The translations under genes and the position numbers were made by a program. The notes below the pieces were generated by a model. It had not been told where the DNA came from, searched no databases, and was given only the letters and a program-made list of their open reading frames with translations. This document shows, in pieces, positions 47,727-59,186 of a DNA stretch of 64,000 bases (position 1 is its first letter; each line of letters opens with the position of its first letter). This DNA is from Pseudomonas gregormendelii (lineage in GTDB: Bacteria; Pseudomonadota; Gammaproteobacteria; Pseudomonadales; Pseudomonadaceae), in the NCBI RefSeq assembly GCF_017114825.1, contig NZ_JADEVO010000001.1, forward strand, positions 296,332 to 360,331, read 5' to 3'.

Positions 47727-49502
47727 ATGATGCGCAGCCATTATTGCGGCCAACTGAACGAAAGCCTGGACGGCCAGGAAATTACCCTTTGCGGATGGGT
47801 TCACCGTCGCCGTGACCACGGTGGGGTGATTTTCCTCGATATCCGTGATCGTGACGGTCTGGCCCAGGTGGTGTTCGACCCGGACCGCGCTGAAACCTTC
47901 GCCGTCGCCGACCGCGTGCGCAGCGAATATGTGGTCAAGGTCACCGGCAAGGTGCGCCTGCGTCCGGCCGGTGCCACCAACGCCAACATGGCGTCGGGCA
48001 TGATCGAAGTGCTGGGCTACGAACTTGAAGTGCTGAACGAGTCGGAAACGCCGCCGTTCCCGCTGAACGAGTTCTCCGACGTTGGCGAAGAAACCCGCCT
48101 GCGCTATCGCTTCCTCGACCTGCGTCGCCCGGAAATGCTCGAGAAGCTGCGTCTGCGTTCGCGCATGACCACCAGCATCCGTCGCTTCCTGGACGAGAAC
48201 GGCTTCCTCGACGTCGAGACGCCGATCCTGACCCGCGCCACGCCTGAAGGCGCACGTGACTACCTGGTGCCGAGCCGCACGCACGCCGGTTCGTTCTTCG
48301 CCTTGCCGCAATCGCCACAGCTGTTCAAGCAATTGCTGATGGTTGCCGGCTTCGACCGTTACTACCAGATCGCCAAATGCTTCCGTGACGAAGACCTGCG
48401 GGCTGACCGCCAGCCGGAATTCACCCAGATCGACATCGAGACCAGCTTTCTCGATGAAACAGAGATCATGGGCATCACCGAACAGATGATCCGCAACCTG
48501 TTCAAGGAAGTGCTGGATCTGGAATTCGGCGACTTCCCGCACATGACCTTCGAAGAGGCCATGCGTCGTTACGGTTCCGACAAGCCGGACCTGCGTAACC
48601 CGCTGGAACTGGTTGACGTTGCCGACCAGCTCAAGGAAGTCGACTTCAAGGTGTTCAGCGGCCCGGCCAATGACCCGAAAAGCCGTATCGCAGCTTTGCG
48701 CGTACCGGGCGGGGCGAGCATGCCGCGCAGCAAGATCGACGACTACACCAAGTTCGTCGGCATCTACGGTGCCAAGGGCCTGGCGTACATCAAGGTCAAC
48801 GAGCGCGCCAAAGGCGTCGAAGGCCTGCAGTCGCCTATCGTCAAGAACATCCCTGAAGCCAACCTCAATGTGATCCTTGATCGCGTTGGCGCGGTCGACG
48901 GCGACATCGTGTTCTTCGGTGCCGACAAAGCCAAGATCGTCAGCGAAGCCTTGGGCGCGCTGCGGATCAAGGTCGGCAACGACCTGAACCTGCTGACCTG
49001 CGAGTGGGCGCCGATGTGGGTCGTCGACTTCCCGATGTTCGAAGAGAACGACGACGGCAGCTTCAGTGCCTTGCATCACCCGTTCACCGCGCCGAAGTGC
49101 ACGCCACAAGAGCTCGAAGCCAGCCCGGCGACCGCTCTGTCCCGTGCCTACGACATGGTGCTCAACGGCACCGAGCTGGGTGGCGGTTCGATCCGTATCC
49201 ACCGCAAGGAAATGCAGCAGACGGTGTTCCGCCTGCTCGGCATCGACGAAGCGGAACAGGAAGAGAAATTCGGCTTCCTGCTTGACGCCCTGAAGTACGG
49301 TGCACCGCCCCACGGTGGCCTGGCCTTCGGCCTGGACCGCCTGGTCATGCTGATGACCGGCGCCCAGTCGATCCGTGAAGTGATTGCGTTCCCGAAAACC
49401 CAGAGCGCGGCTGATGTCATGACTCAGGCTCCGGGTGCAGTCGATGCCAAGGCATTGCGCGAATTGCACATTCGTCTGCGCGAAACGCCGAAAGCCGAGT
49501 AA
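47727..49502 (+). CDS. aspS: aspartyl-tRNA synthetase
   Basis: 591 residues, the bacterial long form. The N-terminal anticodon-binding OB fold has [21 protein letters not shown] (in parts [11 protein letters not shown]). Class II motif 2 is [19 protein letters not shown] and motif 3 is [19 protein letters not shown] insertion domain is present. Pseudomonads lack asparaginyl-tRNA synthetase, so this enzyme is expected to charge tRNA-Asn with Asp as well, corrected by GatCAB. Confidence 0.97.
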   Translation: MMRSHYCGQLNESLDGQEITLCGWVHRRRDHGGVIFLDIRDRDGLAQVVFDPDRAETFAVADRVRSEYVVKVTGKVRLRPAGATNANMASGMIEVLGYELEVLNESETPPFPLNEFSDVGEETRLRYRFLDLRRPEMLEKLRLRSRMTTSIRRFLDENGFLDVETPILTRATPEGARDYLVPSRTHAGSFFALPQSPQLFKQLLMVAGFDRYYQIAKCFRDEDLRADRQPEFTQIDIETSFLDETEIMGITEQMIRNLFKEVLDLEFGDFPHMTFEEAMRRYGSDKPDLRNPLELVDVADQLKEVDFKVFSGPANDPKSRIAALRVPGGASMPRSKIDDYTKFVGIYGAKGLAYIKVNERAKGVEGLQSPIVKNIPEANLNVILDRVGAVDGDIVFFGADKAKIVSEALGALRIKVGNDLNLLTCEWAPMWVVDFPMFEENDDGSFSALHHPFTAPKCTPQELEASPATALSRAYDMVLNGTELGGGSIRIHRKEMQQTVFRLLGIDEAEQEEKFGFLLDALKYGAPPHGGLAFGLDRLVMLMTGAQSIREVIAFPKTQSAADVMTQAPGAVDAKALRELHIRLRETPKAE

Positions 49503-49514
49503 AGCGGGTCGTCA

Positions 49515-49546
49515 AGGCGCATCCTTATGGGGTGCGCCTTTTCTTT
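49515..49546 (+). terminator. terminator after aspS
   Basis: Stem AAGGCGCATCC / GGGGTGCGCCTT with loop TTAT, then a T-rich tail. It begins 13 bases past the aspS stop codon. Confidence 0.8.
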
Positions 49547-49621
49547 AGGTCGAGATTTTTGGTTGCTGGCTGGCGCAGTTCGCGTGGCGGGCAACGTTTC
49601 AAAGTGAATTCGGAGCGAGTT

Positions 49622-50368
49622 ATGGCGGGTCATTCCAAGTGGGCGAACATCAAGCACCGCAAAGAACGTCAGGATGCCAAGAAAGGCAAGATCTTCACCA
49701 AGTGGATCCGCGAGCTGACGGTTGCTGCCCGCCAGGGCGGCGCTGACCCGGGTTCCAACCCGCGCTTGCGCCTGGCGCTGGACAAGGCCCTGGGTGCGAA
49801 CATGAGTCGCGACATCATCGATCGCGCCGTAGCGCGCGGCGCGGGTGCTGCCGATACCGACGACATGGTTGAACTGACCTACGAAGGTTATGGCCCAGGT
49901 GGCGTGGCAGTGATGGTCGAGTGCATGACCGACAACCGCAATCGCACCGCCGCCGCAGTTCGCCATGCGTTCAGCAAGTGCGGGGGCAACCTGGGCACCG
50001 ATGGCTCGGTGGCCTACCTGTTCGAGCGCAAGGGCCAGATTTCCTTCGCGCCGGGCGTCGATGAAGAAGCGTTGATCGAAGCGGCGATGGAAGCCGACGC
50101 TGATGACGTGGTCACCAACGAAGACGGTTCCATTGACGTATTCACCTCGTTCGCAGGGTTCTACTCCGTACGTAACGCGCTGGAAGCGGCCGGTTTCAAA
50201 GGTGATGACGCAGAAATCGTGATGTTGCCAACCACCAGTGCCGAGCTGGACCTTGAGGGTGCCGAGAAGGTGCTCAAGCTGCTCGACATGCTCGAAGACC
50301 TGGATGACGTGCAGAACGTCTATTCCAACGCGGACATCCCGGAATCGGTTGCCGCACAGCTGGGTTGA
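49622..50368 (+). CDS. yebC: YebC/PmpR-family transcriptional regulator
   Basis: 248 residues. [21 protein letters not shown], the family start (shown in part as [12 protein letters not shown]), is followed by the three-domain YebC fold. The P. aeruginosa PmpR orthologue represses the PQS quorum-sensing regulator; YebC proteins have also been linked to translation of Pro-rich stretches. GGAG lies 7 bases before the ATG at 49622. A long upstream in-frame extension is rejected. Confidence 0.95.
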   Translation: MAGHSKWANIKHRKERQDAKKGKIFTKWIRELTVAARQGGADPGSNPRLRLALDKALGANMSRDIIDRAVARGAGAADTDDMVELTYEGYGPGGVAVMVECMTDNRNRTAAAVRHAFSKCGGNLGTDGSVAYLFERKGQISFAPGVDEEALIEAAMEADADDVVTNEDGSIDVFTSFAGFYSVRNALEAAGFKGDDAEIVMLPTTSAELDLEGAEKVLKLLDMLEDLDDVQNVYSNADIPESVAAQLG

Positions 50369-50412
50369 TGTCCATATAAAAGATCGCTGTCTTTGCAAGG
50401 CCTACGCTAAAC

Positions 50413-50494
50413 CTGTAGGAGCTGCCGAAGGCTGCGATCTTTTGACTTTAAGATCCAAAATCAAAAGATCGCAGCCTTCGGCAGCTCCCGCGGG
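50413..50494. repeat. inverted pair of second-family REP elements
   Basis: Copies 50413-50445 and 50461-50494 of the GTAGGAGCTGCCGAAGGCTG unit, tail to tail, separated by 15 bases. They lie between yebC and ruvC, which read in the same direction. The 60-bp palindrome at 30815 has the same units head to head. Confidence 0.85.
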
Positions 50495-50532
50495 GATATC
50501 CTGAGGTACCGCGATCTCCTTGCGCAGGCGTT

Positions 50533-51057
50533 ATGACTCTAATTCTTGGTATCGACCCCGGTTCGCGCATTACCGGGTATGGCGTGGTATCTGATACCGG
50601 GCGCGGCTGTGTCTACGTGGCCTCGGGCTGCATTCGCACCGGCTCCGGTGAATTGCACGAGCGCCTGCAAATCGTCTATCGCGGCGTGCGCGAAGTCATC
50701 CAGACGTACGGCCCGATCACCATGGGCATCGAAAAGGTGTTCATGGCACGTAACGCCGACTCGGCCTTGAAACTGGGTCAGGCCCGCGGTGCAGCGATCG
50801 TTGCCGGTGCCGAGGAAAACCTGGAAATTGCCGAATACACCGCGACTCAGGTCAAGCAGGCCGTCACCGGTACCGGCGCGGCAAACAAGGAGCAGGTGCA
50901 GATGATGGTGATGCACATGCTCAAACTGACCAGCAAGCCGCAAATCGATGCTTCGGATGCCCTGGCCATTGCGATTTGCCATGCTCACACCCGCTCCAGC
51001 CTGCTGCCCCATGGTCTGGGAACGGCACGCAGTCGTGGCGGGCGCCTGCGTCTCTGA
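50533..51057 (+). CDS. ruvC: Holliday junction resolvase
   Basis: 174 residues. The RNase H-like fold begins [17 protein letters not shown] with the catalytic D7, then [21 protein letters not shown] (Glu) and [14 protein letters not shown] (Asp pair). It cleaves four-way junctions made by RuvAB. First gene of ruvCAB. The start lies just after the REP pair. Confidence 0.95.
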   Translation: MTLILGIDPGSRITGYGVVSDTGRGCVYVASGCIRTGSGELHERLQIVYRGVREVIQTYGPITMGIEKVFMARNADSALKLGQARGAAIVAGAEENLEIAEYTATQVKQAVTGTGAANKEQVQMMVMHMLKLTSKPQIDASDALAIAICHAHTRSSLLPHGLGTARSRGGRLRL

Positions 51058-51171
51058 TAGCATCAGCACATCTTTTCCAGGACCAGGGGTCCTGCGCCTG
51101 TGTTGTCGGCGTGAAGCCCTTGGCCTGTCAGTCGCCAGCCCTGTACTGGCCAACGCTCAAGGATCTGAAAC

Positions 51172-51786
51172 GTGATTGGACGCTTGCGCGGCACATTGGC
51201 TGAAAAACAGCCGCCGCACCTGATTCTGGATGTAAATGGACTGGGGTATGAGCTGGAAGTACCCATGACCACGTTGTATCGCCTGCCGTCGGTCGGCGAA
51301 CCGCTGACGCTGCACACCCATTTGGTCGTACGTGAAGACGCGCAGTTACTCTATGGCTTTGCCAGCAAGCGCGAGCGAGACTTTTTTCGTGAGTTGATCC
51401 GTCTCAATGGTGTGGGGCCAAAACTGGCGCTGGCCTTGATGTCGAGCCTGGAAGTCGACGAACTGGTGCGCTGCGTACAGTCCCAGGACACCTCGGCGTT
51501 GACCAAGGTGCCGGGCGTGGGCAAGAAGACTGCCGAGCGCCTGCTGGTTGAGCTCAAGGATCGCTTCAAGGCTTGGGAAACGGTGCCGGCGATGTTTGCC
51601 CTGGTACCGAACCAGCCCGGTGGCCCGGATGTGGCTGCGGTGGCCAGTGCCGAAACTGACGCGGTGAGCGCGCTGATTTCCCTGGGCTATAAGCCCCAGG
51701 AGGCCAGCAAGGCGATTTCCGCGATAAAGGAGAAAGGTTTGAGCAGTGAAGACCTGATACGTCGTGCCCTGAAGGGAATGATCTAA
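51172..51786 (+). CDS. ruvA: Holliday junction DNA helicase subunit RuvA
   Basis: 204 residues. OB fold at the start ([12 protein letters not shown]), helix-hairpin-helix motifs [13 protein letters not shown] and [18 protein letters not shown], and a flexible linker to a C-terminal domain that contacts RuvB. GTG start. The ruvB start codon follows directly after the stop. Confidence 0.95.
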   Translation: MIGRLRGTLAEKQPPHLILDVNGLGYELEVPMTTLYRLPSVGEPLTLHTHLVVREDAQLLYGFASKRERDFFRELIRLNGVGPKLALALMSSLEVDELVRCVQSQDTSALTKVPGVGKKTAERLLVELKDRFKAWETVPAMFALVPNQPGGPDVAAVASAETDAVSALISLGYKPQEASKAISAIKEKGLSSEDLIRRALKGMI

Positions 51787-52848
51787 GTGATTGAAGCGGA
51801 TCGTCTGATTACAGCTGCACCCGGCCCACGGGACCGTGAAGAGGTCCAGGACCGGGCTATCCGTCCGGTCAGCCTGGCCGAATACATCGGCCAGCCGACC
51901 GTCCGCGAGCAGATGGAACTGTTCATCCAGGCCGCACGCGGACGCAACGAGTCCCTGGACCACACGTTGATTTTTGGTCCTCCGGGTCTGGGTAAAACCA
52001 CCCTGGCCAACATCATCGCCCAGGAAATGGGGGTCTCGATCAAGAGCACGTCGGGCCCCGTGCTCGAGCGTCCGGGCGACCTGGCCGCACTGTTGACCAA
52101 TCTTGAGCCTCACGATGTGCTGTTCATCGACGAAATCCATCGGCTGTCGCCGATTGTCGAAGAAGTGCTGTACCCCGCCATGGAAGATTTCCAGCTGGAC
52201 ATCATGATTGGCGAGGGCCCGGCCGCGCGCTCGATCAAGCTCGACCTGCCGCCATTTACCCTGGTGGGCGCCACCACGCGAGCCGGCATGCTGACCAATC
52301 CGTTGCGGGATCGCTTCGGTATCGTGCAGCGCCTGGAGTTCTACAACACGGCGGACCTGGCAACGATTGTCGGTCGTTCGGCGAACATCCTTGGCCTGCC
52401 GCTCGACCCGGAAGGTGCCTTCGAAATCGCCCGCCGTGCCCGGGGTACACCGCGTATCGCCAACCGCCTGTTGCGGCGGGTGCGGGATTTCGCCGAAGTT
52501 CGCGCCAAGGGGCACATCACCAAGCCGATCGCCGACCTGGCCTTGAACCTGCTGGATGTCGACGAGCGCGGCTTCGACCATCAGGACCGGCGCCTGCTGC
52601 TGACCATGATCGAGAAGTTCGACGGTGGCCCGGTGGGTGTCGACAGCCTGGCCGCAGCCATCAGCGAAGAGCGGCATACCATCGAGGATGTGCTGGAGCC
52701 GTACCTGATCCAGCAGGGCTACATCATGCGCACCCCCCGGGGGCGGGTGGTGACCCGGCATGCGTACCTGCACTTCGGTTTAAACATCCCGTCACGATTG
52801 GGTGAGATGCCCGTGGTAGACGAATCCCTCGATGCAGTTGACGATTAA
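51787..52848 (+). CDS. ruvB: Holliday junction helicase motor RuvB
   Basis: 353 residues. Walker A is [11 protein letters not shown], Walker B is LFIDEIHRL, sensor 1 is [11 protein letters not shown], and a C-terminal winged helix ends with [13 protein letters not shown]. It drives branch migration. GTG start directly adjacent to the ruvA stop, so translation is coupled. Confidence 0.96.
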   Translation: MIEADRLITAAPGPRDREEVQDRAIRPVSLAEYIGQPTVREQMELFIQAARGRNESLDHTLIFGPPGLGKTTLANIIAQEMGVSIKSTSGPVLERPGDLAALLTNLEPHDVLFIDEIHRLSPIVEEVLYPAMEDFQLDIMIGEGPAARSIKLDLPPFTLVGATTRAGMLTNPLRDRFGIVQRLEFYNTADLATIVGRSANILGLPLDPEGAFEIARRARGTPRIANRLLRRVRDFAEVRAKGHITKPIADLALNLLDVDERGFDHQDRRLLLTMIEKFDGGPVGVDSLAAAISEERHTIEDVLEPYLIQQGYIMRTPRGRVVTRHAYLHFGLNIPSRLGEMPVVDESLDAVDD

Positions 52849-52974
52849 TCACGTTGCGGGCTGATCAATTCGGGGTTTGTGCTGTCTGAGGACCGTGCTT
52901 TCGCGATAAAGCCGCAGAACAATGAAAAACAGTTGCCTGGCCGGATTGGCAACCTGAGGAGTAAGCACTAGAGT

Positions 52975-53442
52975 ATGCGCGCGCAAAACGGGCTTGGGCC
53001 TTTCGCACATCGTTGTCGCGTTTATTACGAAGACACCGATGCGGGTGGCATCGTGTATTACGTTAATTACCTCAAGTTTATGGAACGGGCTCGAACCGAG
53101 CGGCTCCGGGAGCTGGGCTTTGCCCAATCCCAGCTGGCAGGGGAGGACCTGTTATTCGTCGTGCATTCCAGCGAAGCGCGTTACCACGCGCCGGCGCGAC
53201 TGGATGACGAACTGCTGGTAAGCGCTGAAGTAAGCGAATTGAACCGTGCCAGCCTGCGTTTCAAGCAGCAGGTCAGGCGGGCAACGGATAATGTGCTGCT
53301 CTGCGAAGGGCAGTTTCTGGTGGCCTGTGTGCGCACTGAAAGTTTAAAACCCCGGGCCATTCCCGAAGCTCTACGTGCGGCCTTTGCCGACGTGAGCGGC
53401 GCGGGTACACACTCAAAGCAGGAGATAAAGCGTGGAAGCTAA
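52975..53442 (+). CDS. ybgC: YbgC acyl-CoA thioesterase
   Basis: 155 residues, a hot-dog fold with the catalytic segment [24 protein letters not shown] (in pieces [11 protein letters not shown] and YLKFMERAR). It is the usual first gene of the tol-pal cluster; the thioesterase acts on acyl-CoA or acyl-ACP and may link lipid synthesis to envelope maintenance. It overlaps tolQ by 11 bases. Confidence 0.93.
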   Translation: MRAQNGLGPFAHRCRVYYEDTDAGGIVYYVNYLKFMERARTERLRELGFAQSQLAGEDLLFVVHSSEARYHAPARLDDELLVSAEVSELNRASLRFKQQVRRATDNVLLCEGQFLVACVRTESLKPRAIPEALRAAFADVSGAGTHSKQEIKRGS

Positions 53443-54127
53443 CGTCGTCGACCATTCCTCCATGTGGAGCCTGGTCAGCAATGCCAGTATCGTGGTGCAA
53501 CTGGTAATGCTGATCCTGGTAGCCGCATCGGTCACCTCATGGATCATGATCTTTCAGCGCAGCAATTTGCTGCGCGCCGGTCGACGGGCCCTGGAGAGCT
53601 TCGAGGAGCGCTTCTGGTCGGGTATCGACCTGTCCAAACTCTATCGTCAGGCCGGCAGCAACCCTGATCCGGATTCGGGCGTCGAGCAGATCTTCCGCGC
53701 CGGCTTCAAGGAGTTCTCCCGTCTGCGCCAGCAGCCAGGGGTTGATCCTGAAGCGGTCATGGAAGGTGTGGCCCGGGCCATGCGCGTCGCTATTTCCCGC
53801 GAAGAAGAAAAGCTCGAGCAGAGCCTGCCGTTCCTCGCGACAGTAGGTTCCGTGAGCCCGTATATCGGCCTGTTCGGTACGGTCTGGGGCATCATGAACT
53901 CCTTCCGTGGCCTGGCCACTGCGCAGCAGGCAACCCTGGCCACCGTGGCTCCGGGTATCGCCGAAGCCCTGATCGCCACCGCGATCGGCCTGTTCGCCGC
54001 GATTCCAGCTGTCATCGCCTACAACCGGTTTGCTGCCCGCAGCGAAACGCTGATCAGCCGCTACTACACCTTCGCCGATGAATTCCAGGCGATCCTGCAC
54101 CGCAAAGTGCACACCAGCGAAGAATAA
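53432..54127 (+). CDS. tolQ: TolQ inner membrane protein
   Basis: 231 residues. Three membrane helices: the first in [21 protein letters not shown], then [19 protein letters not shown] and [22 protein letters not shown] (pieces). MotA/ExbB family proton channel subunit with TolR; energises TolA for outer membrane constriction during division. GTG start overlapping ybgC. Confidence 0.95.
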   Translation: MEANVVDHSSMWSLVSNASIVVQLVMLILVAASVTSWIMIFQRSNLLRAGRRALESFEERFWSGIDLSKLYRQAGSNPDPDSGVEQIFRAGFKEFSRLRQQPGVDPEAVMEGVARAMRVAISREEEKLEQSLPFLATVGSVSPYIGLFGTVWGIMNSFRGLATAQQATLATVAPGIAEALIATAIGLFAAIPAVIAYNRFAARSETLISRYYTFADEFQAILHRKVHTSEE

Positions 54128-54141
54128 GCAGGTAATTTCCA

Positions 54142-54603
54142 ATGGCTTTAATCGCTCGAGCTCGCAAAAAGCGCAAGCCGGTCGCCGAGATGAACGTAGT
54201 GCCCTACATCGACGTGATGCTGGTGCTGCTGGTCATTTTCATGGTGACCGCGCCGATGCTTAATCAGGGCGTGAAAGTTGATCTGCCCAAGGTTTCCAGC
54301 GAAGCCTTGCCGCAGGACAACAATACTCAGGTCCTGACCATTTCGATCAAGGCTGACAAGACCTACTACTGGAACCTTGGCAGCGAAGTCGATACCCAGA
54401 AACAGCAGGACAAGGCCATGACCTTGCCGCAGATGACCGACGCGGTGACCAAGATCATTCGCGCCGGCACCGAAGGCGGCAAGCAGACCCAGGTCTTCAT
54501 TCGAGGCGACAAGACCGTCGATTATGGATCGGTCATGGGTGCCATGGGCGGTCTCCAGAAAGCCGGGGTCGGTAATGTTGGCTTGATTACCGAGGCGCCC
54601 TGA
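54142..54603 (+). CDS. tolR: TolR inner membrane protein
   Basis: 153 residues. One membrane helix contains the proton-carrying Asp in PYIDVMLVLLVIFMVTAPML (in pieces IDVMLVLLVIF), followed by a periplasmic domain. ExbD/TolR family. 14 bases after tolQ. The tolA ATG overlaps its stop. Confidence 0.95.
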   Translation: MALIARARKKRKPVAEMNVVPYIDVMLVLLVIFMVTAPMLNQGVKVDLPKVSSEALPQDNNTQVLTISIKADKTYYWNLGSEVDTQKQQDKAMTLPQMTDAVTKIIRAGTEGGKQTQVFIRGDKTVDYGSVMGAMGGLQKAGVGNVGLITEAP

Positions 54604-55682
54604 TGCGGCAACAACGAGAGCCGACAGCCTCGGAAAGCTACTTCTGGCCTAGCGTCTGGGCGATTGGCTTGCACGTGCTGGTGTTCGGCATGTTGTTTGT
54701 CAGTTTTGCCATGACCCCGGAGCTGCCGCCGGCCAGGCCGATCGTCCAGGCGACCCTGTACCAGCTGAAATCGAAAAGTCAGGCGACCACCCAGACCAAT
54801 CAGAAGATTGCGGGTGAGGCGAAGAAATCCGCCGCGCGCCAGACCGAAGTCGAGCAGATGGAGCAGAAGAAGATCGAGCAGGAAGCCATCAAGGCTGCGG
54901 AACAAAAGAAGGAAGATACGGCTCAAAAAGCCGAAGAATCCAAGAAGGCCGACGAGACCAAGAAAGCGGAAGAGGCGAAAAAGGCTGATGAAGCCAAGAA
55001 AGCCGACGAAGCCAAAAAGACCGCCGAGGCCAAAAAGGCAGAAGAGAAACAATTGGCTGATATAGCCAAGAAGAAATCTGAAGAAGAAGCCAAGAAGGCA
55101 GCTGAAGAAGAGGCCAAGAAAGCGGCCGCTGAAGAAGCCAAGAAAAAGATCGTCGAAGACGCGAAGAAGAAAGCCGCAGAAGACGCCAAGAAGAAATCTG
55201 ACGCTGAAGAGGCGAAAAAGAAAGTCGCCGAAGACGCGAAGAAGAAAGCTGCTGCCGATGCTGCGAAGAAGAAATCGCAGGAAGCGGCACGTAAATCCGC
55301 CGAAGACAAAAAGGCTCAGGCCTTGGCAGATCTGCTTTCCGACACGCCGCAACGTCAGCAGGCCTTGGCGGACGAGCAGGGTGACGAAGTCGCTGGCAGT
55401 TTCGATGACCTGATTCGTGCACGTGCAGCAGAAGGCTGGGCTCGTCCCCCTTCGGCACGCAAAGGCATGACGGTCGTGCTGCAAATCGGCATGTTGCCGG
55501 ATGGAACAGTGACCTCGGTTACCGTCGGCAGATCAAGCGGAGATGGTCCGTTCGATGCTTCGGCAGTGGCGGCGGTCAAGAATATTGGACGTTTGACAGA
55601 AATGCAGGGAATGAAGCCGAGCGATTTTGCTCCGTATCGTTCATTCAAGATGACATTCACACCTGAGGATCTAGCCTTGTGA
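54603..55682 (+). CDS. tolA: TolA membrane-spanning energy transducer
   Basis: 359 residues. Membrane helix at about 18-38. A long Lys/Ala/Glu helical domain (about 65-240) made of imperfect [16 protein letters not shown] repeats. A C-terminal domain contacts Pal/TolB ([21 protein letters not shown] in parts). It links TolQR to the outer membrane. The repeat DNA is A-rich and repetitive, a likely site for length variation. Confidence 0.94.
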   Translation: MRQQREPTASESYFWPSVWAIGLHVLVFGMLFVSFAMTPELPPARPIVQATLYQLKSKSQATTQTNQKIAGEAKKSAARQTEVEQMEQKKIEQEAIKAAEQKKEDTAQKAEESKKADETKKAEEAKKADEAKKADEAKKTAEAKKAEEKQLADIAKKKSEEEAKKAAEEEAKKAAAEEAKKKIVEDAKKKAAEDAKKKSDAEEAKKKVAEDAKKKAAADAAKKKSQEAARKSAEDKKAQALADLLSDTPQRQQALADEQGDEVAGSFDDLIRARAAEGWARPPSARKGMTVVLQIGMLPDGTVTSVTVGRSSGDGPFDASAVAAVKNIGRLTEMQGMKPSDFAPYRSFKMTFTPEDLAL

Positions 55683-56980
55683 GAAACCTTCTTCGAGGAA
55701 TGCTTGTCGCCATCTGCTGCCTGGCAGGGATGGCGGTAGCCGATGAGAAAAACATTCTGGTAACCAGCGGCAGCGATCGGGCTACCCCGATTGCCGTCGT
55801 TCCGTTCGCCAACCAGGGCGGCAGCGTGCTGCCGGACGATATGGCCGAGATCATCGGTAACGACCTGCGCAACTCGGGTTACTACTCGCCGATCCCGAAA
55901 CAGAACATGATCAGCCAGCCAAGCCAGGCCAGCGAAATCATCTACCGTGACTTCAAGGCGCTGGGTGCCCAGTACGTCATGGTCGGCAGCATCGCTCCGG
56001 CGGGCGGTCGCCTGCAGGTGCAATACGCCTTGTTCAACGTCGCCACCGAGCAGCAAGTGCTGACCGGCAGCGTGTCGGGCAGCGTTGACCAGTTGCGTGA
56101 CATGTCGCACTACATTGCTGACCAGTCGTTTGAAAAACTCACCGGTATCAAAGGTGCTTTCTCGACTCGCCTGCTCTACGTGACTGCCGAGCGCTTCTCC
56201 GAGAAAAACACTCGCTACACCCTGCAACGTTCGGACTACGACGGTGCGCGTGCCGTTACCCTGCTGCAATCGCGCGAGCCGATCCTGTCGCCGCGTTTCG
56301 CACCGGATGGCAAGCGCATCGCTTATGTCTCGTTCGAGCAGAAGCGTCCGCGCATCTTCATGCAGAACATCGACACCGGTCGCCGTGAGCAAATCACCAA
56401 CTTCGAAGGCCTCAATGGTGCACCAGCCTGGTCGCCGGACGGCAATCGCCTGGCGTTCGTGCTGTCCAAGGACGGCAACCCGGACATCTATGTGATGAAC
56501 CTGGGCTCGCGCCAGATCACCCGCGTCACCAATGGTCCCGGCATCAACACCGAACCGTTCTGGGGTAAAGATGGTTCGACCATCTACTTCACCTCCGACC
56601 GTGGCGGCAAGCCGCAGATCTACAAAACCAGCGCAGGCGGCGGTGGTGCAGAGCGTGTGACCTTCATCGGTAACTACAACGCCAACCCTAAGCTGTCGGC
56701 TGACGAAAAGACCCTGGTCATGATTCATCGCCAGGAAGGCTTCACCAATTTCAAGGTGGCGGCCCAGGATTTGCAACGCGGTAGTGTAAAGATCCTCACT
56801 GATAGCACTCTGGACGAGTCGCCTACTGTTGCGCCCAACGGCACCATGGTAATCTACGCCACCCGCCAGCAGGGCCGGGGAGTCTTGATGCTCGTGTCCA
56901 TTAATGGACGCGTAAGGCTCCCGCTTCCTACCGCACAAGGCGAAGTCAGAGAACCTTCCTGGTCCCCTTACCTGAACTGA
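55679..56980 (+). CDS. tolB: TolB periplasmic beta-propeller
   Basis: 433 residues. Signal peptide ends near residue 21 (MAVA before DEKN). The N-terminal D1 domain is followed by a six-bladed propeller with repeated SPDGxxIA/F motifs ([27 protein letters not shown]). It couples TolA and Pal. GTG start overlapping the tolA stop by 4 bases. Confidence 0.95.
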   Translation: MRNLLRGMLVAICCLAGMAVADEKNILVTSGSDRATPIAVVPFANQGGSVLPDDMAEIIGNDLRNSGYYSPIPKQNMISQPSQASEIIYRDFKALGAQYVMVGSIAPAGGRLQVQYALFNVATEQQVLTGSVSGSVDQLRDMSHYIADQSFEKLTGIKGAFSTRLLYVTAERFSEKNTRYTLQRSDYDGARAVTLLQSREPILSPRFAPDGKRIAYVSFEQKRPRIFMQNIDTGRREQITNFEGLNGAPAWSPDGNRLAFVLSKDGNPDIYVMNLGSRQITRVTNGPGINTEPFWGKDGSTIYFTSDRGGKPQIYKTSAGGGGAERVTFIGNYNANPKLSADEKTLVMIHRQEGFTNFKVAAQDLQRGSVKILTDSTLDESPTVAPNGTMVIYATRQQGRGVLMLVSINGRVRLPLPTAQGEVREPSWSPYLN

Positions 56981-57032
56981 CGCGGCGCTTTACGTTTTAC
57001 TTAACACACTGGGGTTCATTAGGAGTTTCACG

Positions 57033-57533
57033 ATGGAAATGCTGAAGTTTGGTAAATTTGCTGCGCTGGCTCTGGCCATGGCTGTAGCTGTAGGTTGCTC
57101 GTCCAAAGGCGGCGACAATGCCGGTGAAGGCGCTGCTGTTGATCCAAACGCTGGTTACGGCGCTAACACTGGTGCAGTTGACGGCTCCCTGAGCGAAGAA
57201 GCTGCTCTGCGCGCGATCACCACTTTCTACTTCGAATACGACAGTTCGGACCTGAAGCCAGAAGCCATGCGCGCTCTGGACGTTCACGCCAAGGACCTGA
57301 AAGCTAACGGCGCTCGCGTTGTTCTGGAAGGTAACACCGACGAACGTGGTACTCGTGAGTACAACATGGCACTGGGCGAGCGTCGTGCGAAAGCCGTTCA
57401 GCGCTACCTGGTACTGCAAGGCGTTTCCCCAGCTCAGCTGGAACTGGTTTCCTACGGCGAAGAGCGTCCAGTTGCTACCGGCAACGACGAGCAGTCCTGG
57501 GCTCAAAACCGTCGCGTCGAACTGCGTAAGTAA
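57033..57533 (+). CDS. pal: peptidoglycan-associated lipoprotein Pal (OprL)
   Basis: 166 residues. Lipobox VAVGC with the lipidated Cys at residue 22. OmpA-like peptidoglycan-binding domain with [10 protein letters not shown] and [19 protein letters not shown]. It anchors the outer membrane to peptidoglycan. Strong AGGAG before the ATG. The gene uses more optimal codons than its neighbours, in line with high expression. Confidence 0.96.
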   Translation: MEMLKFGKFAALALAMAVAVGCSSKGGDNAGEGAAVDPNAGYGANTGAVDGSLSEEAALRAITTFYFEYDSSDLKPEAMRALDVHAKDLKANGARVVLEGNTDERGTREYNMALGERRAKAVQRYLVLQGVSPAQLELVSYGEERPVATGNDEQSWAQNRRVELRK

Positions 57534-57539
57534 TTCGTC

Positions 57540-58370
57540 ATGCGAACGTGCCGTCGTGCTGTAACTATTCTGGCTCTCAGCCTCGCACCGCTTGCGGTGT
57601 GGGCTGCGGTTCCTGTGGTCGATAACAACAACTCCGGCAATAGTGGAAGTAGTTATCCGCCCGCGGGTTACGGTACGAACGGCGCCTATGCCGGGGGAGG
57701 GGTTTCGACCCCTGTCTCGGCACAGGGCGAGCTGTTCAACCAACTGCAATCCATGCAGGAGCAGATCTCGCGCCAACAAGGCATCATCGAAGTTCTGCAA
57801 AATGATGTAGCGCGCATGAAGCAGGAAAGCCTGGAGCGATACCAGGATCTTGATCGGCGCATTGGAACCGGCGTTGCACCAGCCGCAACTCCTGAGAATT
57901 CTTCCACCGGTGGCGATTTGAACGCCCCCGGTGCAGCAGCAGGTGCTGGAGCGGCTGCCGCTCAGGCACCGGCCGCGGGTACCGAGCCGGCTGACCCGGC
58001 GAAGGAAAAACTGTATTACGATGCAGCCTTCGACCTGATCAAAGCCAAGGATTTCGACAAGGCCAGCCAGGCTTTTGCCGCTTTCCTGCGCAAGTACCCC
58101 AACAGCCAGTACGCGGGCAATGCCCAATACTGGCTGGGCGAAGTGAACCTGGCCAAAGGCGACCTGCAAGGGGCCGGTCAGGCGTTTGCCAAGGTGTCCC
58201 AGCTGTACCCCAAGCACAACAAAGTGCCTGACTCGCTGTACAAGCTGGCTGATGTAGAGCGCCGCCTTGGTCATCCCGACAAGGTCAAAGGCATTCTGCA
58301 GCAGGTCGTGTCCCAATATCCGGGCACGTCCGCCGCGCAGTTGGCCCAGCGCGACTTGCAGAAAATGTAA
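57540..58370 (+). CDS. cpoB: CpoB (YbgF) cell division coordinator
   Basis: 276 residues. Signal peptide (RRAVTILALSLAPLAVWA). Coiled-coil trimer region at about 65-105 (LFNQLQSMQEQISRQQGIIE). Ala-rich linker, then TPR repeats (KLYYDAAFDLIKAKDFDKAS; YPNSQYAGNAQYWLGEVNLA). It coordinates outer membrane constriction with septal wall synthesis. Last gene of the tol-pal operon; terminator at 58393. Confidence 0.93.
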   Translation: MRTCRRAVTILALSLAPLAVWAAVPVVDNNNSGNSGSSYPPAGYGTNGAYAGGGVSTPVSAQGELFNQLQSMQEQISRQQGIIEVLQNDVARMKQESLERYQDLDRRIGTGVAPAATPENSSTGGDLNAPGAAAGAGAAAAQAPAAGTEPADPAKEKLYYDAAFDLIKAKDFDKASQAFAAFLRKYPNSQYAGNAQYWLGEVNLAKGDLQGAGQAFAKVSQLYPKHNKVPDSLYKLADVERRLGHPDKVKGILQQVVSQYPGTSAAQLAQRDLQKM

Positions 58371-58392
58371 GCTTGCCTGATCCGTTTTGAAG

Positions 58393-58418
58393 AAACCCGC
58401 ACTTGCTGCGGGTTTTTT
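58393..58418 (+). terminator. terminator of the tol-pal operon
   Basis: AAACCCGCA and TGCGGGTTT arms around CTTGC, then TTT. It begins 23 bases after cpoB. Confidence 0.88.
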
Positions 58419-58537
58419 CGTTAGAATTCACGCCCTTTTTCTGAAACACCGCTTTTTGGGATTCGCGCGATGGCGGGGTTCCTAAAAGTGCCTGACGGAG
58501 GCGGACAGCCTGTTTAGCTGTTACGCCCGTGGCGACT

Positions 58538-59185
58538 ATGCAAGACACATTGAGAATCACCGAAGTATTTTACTCGTTGCAGGGTGAAACGCGGACGGCC
58601 GGGCTGCCCACTGTTTTTGTGCGCCTGACTGGTTGTCCATTGCGTTGCCAGTACTGCGACAGCGCCTACGCCTTCACAGGCGGCACGGTTCGCCCGCTGG
58701 ATGACATCATCGAACAAGTGGCCGGCTTTCGTCCGCGTTATGTGTGTGTCACCGGCGGCGAGCCCCTCGCCCAGCCCAACGCCATCCCATTGCTCAAGCG
58801 CCTGTGTGATGCCGGTTACGAAGTGTCACTGGAAACCAGTGGAGCTCTGGACATCTCGGCAGTCGATTCGCGGGTAAGTCGCGTGGTCGACCTGAAAACT
58901 CCGGGTTCGAAGGAAGCGCATCGCAATCGCTACGAAAACATCGAGCTGCTGACGCCCAACGATCAGGTGAAGTTTGTCATCTGTTCCCGGGAAGACTACG
59001 ACTGGGCCGTGTCCAAGCTGATTCAGTACGGTCTGGATCGCCGCGCCGGTGAGGTTCTGTTTTCTCCCAGCCACCATGACCTGAATGCTCGGGACCTGGC
59101 GGATTGGGTCGTGGCGGACAACCTGCCAGTGCGCCTGCAACTGCAGCTGCATAAATATCTATGGAATGACGAGCCGGGGCGCTGA
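58538..59185 (+). CDS. queE: 7-carboxy-7-deazaguanine synthase
   Basis: 215 residues. Radical-SAM cluster motif CPLRCQYC after FVRLTG, substrate loop with SLQGET, and GGEPL. It makes CDG from carboxytetrahydropterin in queuosine synthesis. The ATG at 58538 ([11 protein letters not shown]) is the usual family start; an in-frame GTG at 58529 adds three residues. Forms an operon with queC. Confidence 0.95.
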   Translation: MQDTLRITEVFYSLQGETRTAGLPTVFVRLTGCPLRCQYCDSAYAFTGGTVRPLDDIIEQVAGFRPRYVCVTGGEPLAQPNAIPLLKRLCDAGYEVSLETSGALDISAVDSRVSRVVDLKTPGSKEAHRNRYENIELLTPNDQVKFVICSREDYDWAVSKLIQYGLDRRAGEVLFSPSHHDLNARDLADWVVADNLPVRLQLQLHKYLWNDEPGR

Positions 59186-59186
59186 A

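Noticed and set aside
47568..49469. 633-codon open frame antisense to aspS
   Set aside because: Shadow of the aspS codon pattern; no similarity and no start signal.
55355..56938. 527-codon open frame antisense to tolB
   Set aside because: Antisense to a certain gene inside a conserved operon.
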